Assembly (NCBI GenBank): GCA_025361485.1
Contig: JANYLA010000094.1
Location: 1 to 56,398 of the forward strand
DNA: 56,398 bases
Direction: 5' to 3'
Source of the DNA: Bacteroidales bacterium
GTDB taxonomy: Bacteria > Bacteroidota > Bacteroidia > Bacteroidales > Tenuifilaceae
Of this stretch, positions 52,701-56,398 are shown in pieces (position 1 is the stretch's first letter; every line of letters begins with the position of its first letter). The notes below the pieces were generated by a model, which made no database searches, was not told the DNA's origin, and saw only the letters and a program-made list of their open reading frames with translations. A program made the position numbers and the translations under genes.

Positions 52701-54365
52701 GAGAGATGCATTCGGTGAATTCCCCTCGGTTTGAGAACTGAAATTAATAACATCGTAATCGATATGTTGACCACGAGCTTTTATAGCATCGTAAAGTTTA
52801 GGCGTTATTTGAATTTCATCTGTATTAAAATCGTAGTAGATATATCCTTGAACTGCAATTCTCATCATCTCAACTCGAACTTGTTCATTCGTTTTTTTTA
52901 AATAACCAGCTATATCCTCAGCAAGAAAGTATTTACTTTTAACCTTTTTTGCGTAGTTGGCAAGTGCTAGCAGCGGGTGCTTTTCATCAGGACCCATCAT
53001 GTAATCGAATCGTTGCTCGTTAAAAAAGTTATCGGATTCAAACGTTGCTCGATTTAATGAAGATCCAGTTGAGCCTCCAAAAAGGATTTTATCTTCGGTA
53101 ATCTTCCAGGTAAGCTGGTTGGCCAAAATTGAGAGTTTATGGTAGGAGCTATTATATGGGCTTTGAGTAAGTAATTTTTCAGTTGAAGTAATTGAAACCG
53201 TTTTATTGTTATCGCTGTAGTTGAAGTTTAAACCCACATGGAATAGTGAGTCGGAATCGAATTTAAATCGAATTCTTGCTTTTTCGGAGTTTATTACTTG
53301 ACGTTGAAATATCAATATATTCCCTTCAACTCTCAGAAATTCCTTATCGTTTCGTTTAACTATAAGGGTTGCAAGTTTTGATCTGCCACCAGTCCCAATC
53401 AGCTTCGATCCACGCATTGTAAAACCCCCTTCATAATCGATATTCTTAAATAGGTTTTTTATCAAAAACCATTGGTCGTAGGATTGGAATTCGGGGTATG
53501 GGATATTGTCTGGCTTGTAGTCCTTTATAAGCCAATCGGTTAGTTGCCCTAATGTTGGTTTTGTGAAGTAGTCTTTATTGGTGAAATAGACTGAATCTGC
53601 TTTATAATTATTCTCATTGAGGTTAACGCTATATTTTTGAAGCTTAGCAAAAATTTCATTCTCAGGGTATTTTGAGCGTGCCCATGTAACTTTACCTCCA
53701 ATACCAACCCATTTTTTTGTTAATGGGTAGTATATTCCTTGGGTTGATTTGATGTAAAAGCTATCCTTAACATTTGAGCAGATTAAGGTCGTTGAATCGA
53801 ATGTAAATGAGACCTCGTTAGTAGAATTAAAATTGTAGTTTGTTTTGTTAACCTTCCAAAAATATCCGCCCTCCTGATTTAATATATTTTTCGAAATCGT
53901 ATTCAGCGAAACATTTAAGAAATCGCTGATAACCCCGATACTTGTTTCTTGTTTATTTACTATTTTAAGGAAACATTCTTCCCATTTTAGGTAGTGATTT
54001 TTAGCATAATCGTCTCTCCAAAAAAACATGATGAGATTGACATAGGTAAAGAAATGATTTTTGCTGTTCAGGGTCTTATTAAGCATGGTGGTTGACGCAT
54101 CTACAATTCTTGTTTTTTGCTCATCGTTTAAAACCGAATCAACTGTCCAAAACTTGGTAAAATCTTTAAGTAAAAGTTCATTCTCGCTGCTGATATCCTG
54201 CTTGAGGATATCATTTAGCTCCGTTGGGAATTTCTGAATATCGCCCGAAAACTTATCTTCATTATCCGAATAAGCAATTATTGTGTTTATGGTTACGAGG
54301 CTTATTAATACTAAAATACTTGCTATTAGTAGTTTTTTTCTGAATGAAGATAGGTCTTTTGCCAT
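49740..54365 (-). CDS. 1541-residue envelope protein of unknown family
   Basis: An N-terminal signal-anchor (about 11-31) precedes more than 1400 residues rich in alternating hydrophobic strands, typical of a long beta-rich periplasmic or outer-membrane-associated protein. Segments such as GKGRVFNKIDLSNRGLRADGKVKY and GDGIVRLDNAKLISKKYEFNANDF recall OstA/LptD- or TamB-like barrels and beta-taco repeats, but I cannot assign a family. A helical stretch (about 60-150) follows the anchor. A charged KSAKDSEAKEQTDETVKEEKK tail closes it. It precedes no partner gene; prmA lies upstream on the same strand, 156 nt away. Confidence 0.8.
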   Translation of the reverse strand: MAKDLSSFRKKLLIASILVLISLVTINTIIAYSDNEDKFSGDIQKFPTELNDILKQDISSENELLLKDFTKFWTVDSVLNDEQKTRIVDASTTMLNKTLNSKNHFFTYVNLIMFFWRDDYAKNHYLKWEECFLKIVNKQETSIGVISDFLNVSLNTISKNILNQEGGYFWKVNKTNYNFNSTNEVSFTFDSTTLICSNVKDSFYIKSTQGIYYPLTKKWVGIGGKVTWARSKYPENEIFAKLQKYSVNLNENNYKADSVYFTNKDYFTKPTLGQLTDWLIKDYKPDNIPYPEFQSYDQWFLIKNLFKNIDYEGGFTMRGSKLIGTGGRSKLATLIVKRNDKEFLRVEGNILIFQRQVINSEKARIRFKFDSDSLFHVGLNFNYSDNNKTVSITSTEKLLTQSPYNSSYHKLSILANQLTWKITEDKILFGGSTGSSLNRATFESDNFFNEQRFDYMMGPDEKHPLLALANYAKKVKSKYFLAEDIAGYLKKTNEQVRVEMMRIAVQGYIYYDFNTDEIQITPKLYDAIKARGQHIDYDVINFSSQTEGNSPNASLDINTMDLQINGIENISVSDSQNVKIYPSKQQIVMKKNRSFSFGGAVRSGLFLFQGKKFQFDYTNFKIALEDVDSLNLDYKTKKFDNTGTRILSTIANTFEKIEGDILIDKPDNKSGLKKNKGYPIFNSTATSYIYYDDPSIFGGVYKRDSFYFEVKPYKFSNLNTFEQSDINFVGILHSANIIAPITDTLNLRPDNSLGFIRVTPPEGFALYEGKGRVFNKIDLSNRGLRADGKVKYITSTTSSDDFYLFPDSMSTKSNLFTIDQQLLGIQYPEAKGEVHSIKWYPKKEKFYAYRGEKPFEMFTNQARLNGNLLLGPLGLIGDGIVRLDNAKLISKKYEFNANDFITDSTSLDLYTPGSDSVSFETIKLKAKIDFLTRQGSFNKRGLSIFAKMQPLRYEAHLDKFIWGLDNNELTMSTGGRQRAVEIEKFHISHMADKDSIPVGSVFYSTKFDEDSLYFFTPTAKYNLNRSSLNADSVKYILTADAAIYPIDKKIAIEPLRRLLPLYKSIVSASIPKRFHKIYNADIFIQSRKKYSGKGLYDYVDERDSIETLVLTEVGVSENGRTYGNGNITQPDKFKLSPEFSFIGKVTLNAPDKFLLFNGGTQPIFNCFKLNPNLVKFEAMINPDSILIPVSETPQNINFAKLINGSIVREDSIKLYGSFLGIRKDYDDVPFVLASGYMNFNKNNRRFTIGPDYKIFNPDTSGNTVSLQKDFCMMFGEGKLVLPIELGQVKLKANGSVIHKLEDNTLTLDAILQINFFFNQKSLEAMANELNSFPLLDKIDLSRKIVKKTLYENVDPKDAFTALSQINLFGAPSQTPKGLESTITLAEVKLKWNQRTRSFISSGKIGIGTIGNIQVNKRLNGYIEIVKRRSGDFMTLYLHLGDDKYYVFSYTKGAMQVSSSNDAFVAPIKLLKASDRKVKVPLGQQKYNYLIGTNNTLNTARERYKQIQAGDDNSEVLNKMEKSAKDSEAKEQTDETVKEEKK

Positions 54366-54411
54366 AACGAATTAATTAGTGTGATTCATTTTGCTTACTT
54401 AAGGTTGTTAA

Positions 54412-54490
54412 AACGCTGACAGATTCTAAGAACTCTGTCAGGTTAACCAACTTGATTGACCTTTCAGAGTCGAAAGACCTGTAAGCGTCA
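54412..54490. repeat. REP-like imperfect palindromes
   Basis: CTGACAGA (54416-54423) pairs with TCTGTCAG (54434-54441), and TTCT/AGAA extends the stem. A second small hairpin CTTTC/GAAAG (54461-54476) follows with CCTGT words. It resembles decayed CCTGACAGG-type elements of Bacteroidota intergenic DNA. Confidence 0.5.
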
Positions 54491-54521
54491 ATTGTAAAAT
54501 CCTTAAGTAAACCACATCGTA

Positions 54522-55361
54522 TTATAATTTTACAAACGACATTGTTACCCATTCATCGCGTGTGGCAGTGGTTAGGTGGGATAATCCATGTTCATTCGTA
54601 TTTTGCTGTATTACTTCAATATCAGATTTTAAAATTCCGCTAAGTATTAGCTTCCCATTGTGAGAAAGCGATTTTACATAGTGTCCGATGTCAGATAATA
54701 GAATATTTCGGTTGATATTGGCAAGGATAATATCAAATGATTTTCCTTGGATGAAGCTTACATCACCACAAACAGTTTTAATCTTATAACATCCATTCAC
54801 CTTAATGTTTTCGAGCGAATTCTGATAGGCCCAATCATCAATATCGATTGCCAAAACATCTTTTGCGCCTCTTTTTTCAGCCAGTATAGCAAGCACACCT
54901 GTGCCGCTACCCATATCGAGCACGGTTTTATTAATAAAATCTTCGTTAAGAATTGCCTCAATCATCAAGTGCGTTGTTTGATGATGTCCTGTGCCGAACG
55001 ACATTTTTGGGTCGATGATAATTTCGTACTCAAATTCGGGTAAGTTTTTATGGAAGGAAGCTTTAACCAAGCATCTATTATTTACGAGAATAGGTTCGAA
55101 ATCCGACTCCCACTTGGCATTCCAATTCTCACCTTTTATTCTATTGATAACGTAGGAAATACTTGTTTCTTCGGGAAGGAATAAATCTTTAAGTTTATCT
55201 TCTAATGCCGATGTATAATCAGGTGATTTGATATAAGCATTTAAGCCGTTGTCATTTTCAGTAAAACTTTCGAAATCAATTTCAGCGAGCTGTGCAATTA
55301 TCATCTCGTTTGTTTCTTGGCTTGAGGGTTTTACCTCTACTTTAAGTTCTATATAATCCAT
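54522..55361 (-). CDS. prmA: ribosomal protein L11 methyltransferase
   Basis: 279 residues. N-terminal L11-binding domain (about 1-110). The Rossmann methyltransferase follows, with SAM motif VLDMGSGTGVLAILAEKRG (near 140-158), DIDDWAYQNSLENI (near 166-179) and the substrate motif ILANINRNILL. The GTGHHQTTHLMIE stretch (near 122-134) is the PrmA hallmark. It trimethylates lysines and the N-terminus of L11. Lies 71 nt downstream of tpiA on the same strand. Confidence 0.96.
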   Translation of the reverse strand: MDYIELKVEVKPSSQETNEMIIAQLAEIDFESFTENDNGLNAYIKSPDYTSALEDKLKDLFLPEETSISYVINRIKGENWNAKWESDFEPILVNNRCLVKASFHKNLPEFEYEIIIDPKMSFGTGHHQTTHLMIEAILNEDFINKTVLDMGSGTGVLAILAEKRGAKDVLAIDIDDWAYQNSLENIKVNGCYKIKTVCGDVSFIQGKSFDIILANINRNILLSDIGHYVKSLSHNGKLILSGILKSDIEVIQQNTNEHGLSHLTTATRDEWVTMSFVKL

Positions 55362-55432
55362 GGTTAGATAATAGATTTCAGAATATTATCAGACTATTTC
55401 CTGTCAACTGTTAACTGATGACCGTCAACTTC

Positions 55433-56188
55433 TTAAAAGGATTGTGCGATTGTGATAAAATCATCTGCCACTAACGATGCACCTCCGATTAAGCCTCCAT
55501 CTACATCTGGTCTAGCAAAAATCTCCTCGGCATTTGATGGTTTGCAACTTCCTCCATAAAGAATGCTAATGCTATCGGCAATATCTTTACCAAATTTTTT
55601 TGCTAAAGTAAAACGAATGAAGGCATGCATATCCTGTGCTTGTTGAGATGTTGCATTTTTTCCAGTTCCAATGGCCCAAACGGGTTCATAAGCGATAACC
55701 ACCTGAAGCATTTGCTCCTTCGAGAGTTCGAAAAGGGATTCGCTAATCTGCTTCTCAACAACTTCGAAGAAATTACCTGATTCACGTTCCTTCAACTTTT
55801 CACCACAACAATAAATAGGTATTAGATTGCTTTCGTGGGCTTGCTTAATTTTTCGGTAAAGCATTTTGTTGTCCTCGTTAAAAAACTCTCTTCGCTCCGA
55901 GTGTCCAATTACAACATGTGTAGCACCTATTGATGAAATCATCGCTGCTGATACTTCGCCAGTATACGCACCTTTTGACCACTCGGCACAGTTCTGCGCG
56001 CCTACCTTAACTGATGTACCCTTCGATAGTTTTACAATCTCGCTCAGGTGTGTGAAAGGTGGAATAATTACAAGTTCAATTGCTTTAGGTACTACAATTG
56101 ATTTTTCAATAACTGATTTAACTAATTCTATGCCTTCTGGTTGCGAAGTATTCATCTTCCAGTTGCCGGCTACAATTCTTTTTCTCAT
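55433..56188 (-). CDS. tpiA: triosephosphate isomerase
   Basis: 251 residues from ATG 56188; an upstream in-frame start at 56227 adds 13 residues not found in the family. Catalytic residues: Asn9 and Lys11 (AGNWKMN), His96 (VIGHSERRE), Glu168 (AYEPVWAIGTG). It interconverts DHAP and GAP in glycolysis. A perfect -7 box TAAATTTG (56225-56232, minus strand) lies upstream. Confidence 0.97.
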   Translation of the reverse strand: MRKRIVAGNWKMNTSQPEGIELVKSVIEKSIVVPKAIELVIIPPFTHLSEIVKLSKGTSVKVGAQNCAEWSKGAYTGEVSAAMISSIGATHVVIGHSERREFFNEDNKMLYRKIKQAHESNLIPIYCCGEKLKERESGNFFEVVEKQISESLFELSKEQMLQVVIAYEPVWAIGTGKNATSQQAQDMHAFIRFTLAKKFGKDIADSISILYGGSCKPSNAEEIFARPDVDGGLIGGASLVADDFITIAQSF

Positions 56189-56224
56189 GGTATTTGTTTT
56201 GAAAATAGTATATGTTGATAAAAT

Positions 56225-56232
56225 CAAATTTA
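56225..56232 (-). promoter_or_regulatory. -7 box TAAATTTG for tpiA
   Basis: A perfect TAnnTTTG on the minus strand; start near 56218, 30 nt before the tpiA ATG. It lies 21 nt past the stop of the ABC permease gene. Confidence 0.6.
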
Positions 56233-56252
56233 CAAAAATTACTCATTAAAGA

Positions 56253-56398
56253 TTACGAAAGTTTTACTCTTGGATCTAGCATTGCATAAATTATGTCAAC
56301 AAGTAGATTGACGATTACAAAAATTAGCGAAATGGCAATAACGCAACCAATAACCAATGGCACATCGTAGCTGGTTAAGGCATTAACCATTACGTAGC
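56253..56398 (-). CDS. C-terminus of a dipeptide/oligopeptide ABC transporter permease (DppB type), partial
   Basis: Reading into the window from the minus strand, about 47 residues end at the TAA at 56253. They form a last membrane helix followed by NLLVDIIYAMLDPRVKLS, the hallmark C-terminus of DppB/OppB-type permeases. The 5' part lies outside the window. It would import peptides with a binding protein and two ATPases not seen here, and fits the peptide-use theme (OPT, PepT). Confidence 0.85.
   Translation of the reverse strand, partial: YVMVNALTSYDVPLVIGCVIAISLIFVIVNLLVDIIYAMLDPRVKLS

Noticed and set aside
56189-56227. Upstream start for tpiA
   Set aside because: Adds 13 residues not found in the family; the -7 box at 56225 lies inside this extension.

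Overview
The window looks like chromosomal DNA of a Bacteroidota (Bacteroidales/Marinilabiliales-like) bacterium, probably anaerobic or microaerobic. The reasons are: AT-rich DNA; perfect TAnnTTTG -7 boxes and almost no Shine-Dalgarno sequences; a TonB receptor with an N-terminal carboxypeptidase-regulatory-like domain; LytTR signalling; a CusA-TolC fusion typical of the phylum; the short serC-serA-DUF1015 serine cluster; butyrate kinase and a rubrerythrin. The genus cannot be fixed from the sequence. Gene content is mostly core or house-keeping, with several accessory modules. I see no tRNA, rRNA, CRISPR array, prophage or intact insertion sequence.

Layout. 1-270 is one almost perfect palindrome at the window edge, probably a contig-end fold-back. 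259-3864: a hypothetical protein, a TonB-dependent receptor and a secreted TPR protein. 3915-6352: a LytS-type histidine kinase, an ICMT-like membrane methyltransferase and a LytTR regulator. 6440-9211 (minus): a PadR repressor and two multi-spanning proteins built from a 60-residue module with a Lys-x-x-His core like the first helix of GldL; this is the least described system here. 9581-13816: pgeF, an OPT peptide transporter and pepT. 13865-14950 (minus): an exported rubrerythrin lipoprotein and a DUF2231 membrane protein. 15092-17658: TatD hydrolase, tcdA and a caspase-like lipoprotein preceded by five CCTAA repeats.

17712-25949 is a heavy-metal region: a mini winged-helix protein, a small CDF transporter, a Cys/His-rich DUF6660-like protein, a CusA-TolC fusion, its adaptor and a second CDF exporter. 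26077-33222: an M16 peptidase, butyrate kinase and a partner-switching set (TPR-SpoIIE phosphatase, STAS, HPt). 33501-39380: gcvT, comB-like, serC, serA, a four-helix-bundle protein and DUF1015, which together form a serine/one-carbon block. 39485-45216: YggS, an alpha-solenoid protein, two exported unknowns and uvrA. 45527-48395: an ECF sigma factor, a small protein whose start lies in a hairpin, and an SPFH/unknown/Arc-like/zinc-ribbon run. 48423-56398: rsmE, a YfcE-like phosphodiesterase, a 1541-residue envelope protein, prmA, tpiA and the end of a peptide ABC permease.

How the genes fit together. OPT plus PepT plus butyrate kinase plus the final ABC permease suggest peptide uptake and amino-acid fermentation. 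Rubrerythrin and metal efflux suggest oxidative and metal stress at the envelope. Strong bidirectional hairpin terminators separate most convergent genes. Several genes end in related AAGTGA/GACAAGC words that include the stop codon, an unusual dispersed 3'-flank signal.
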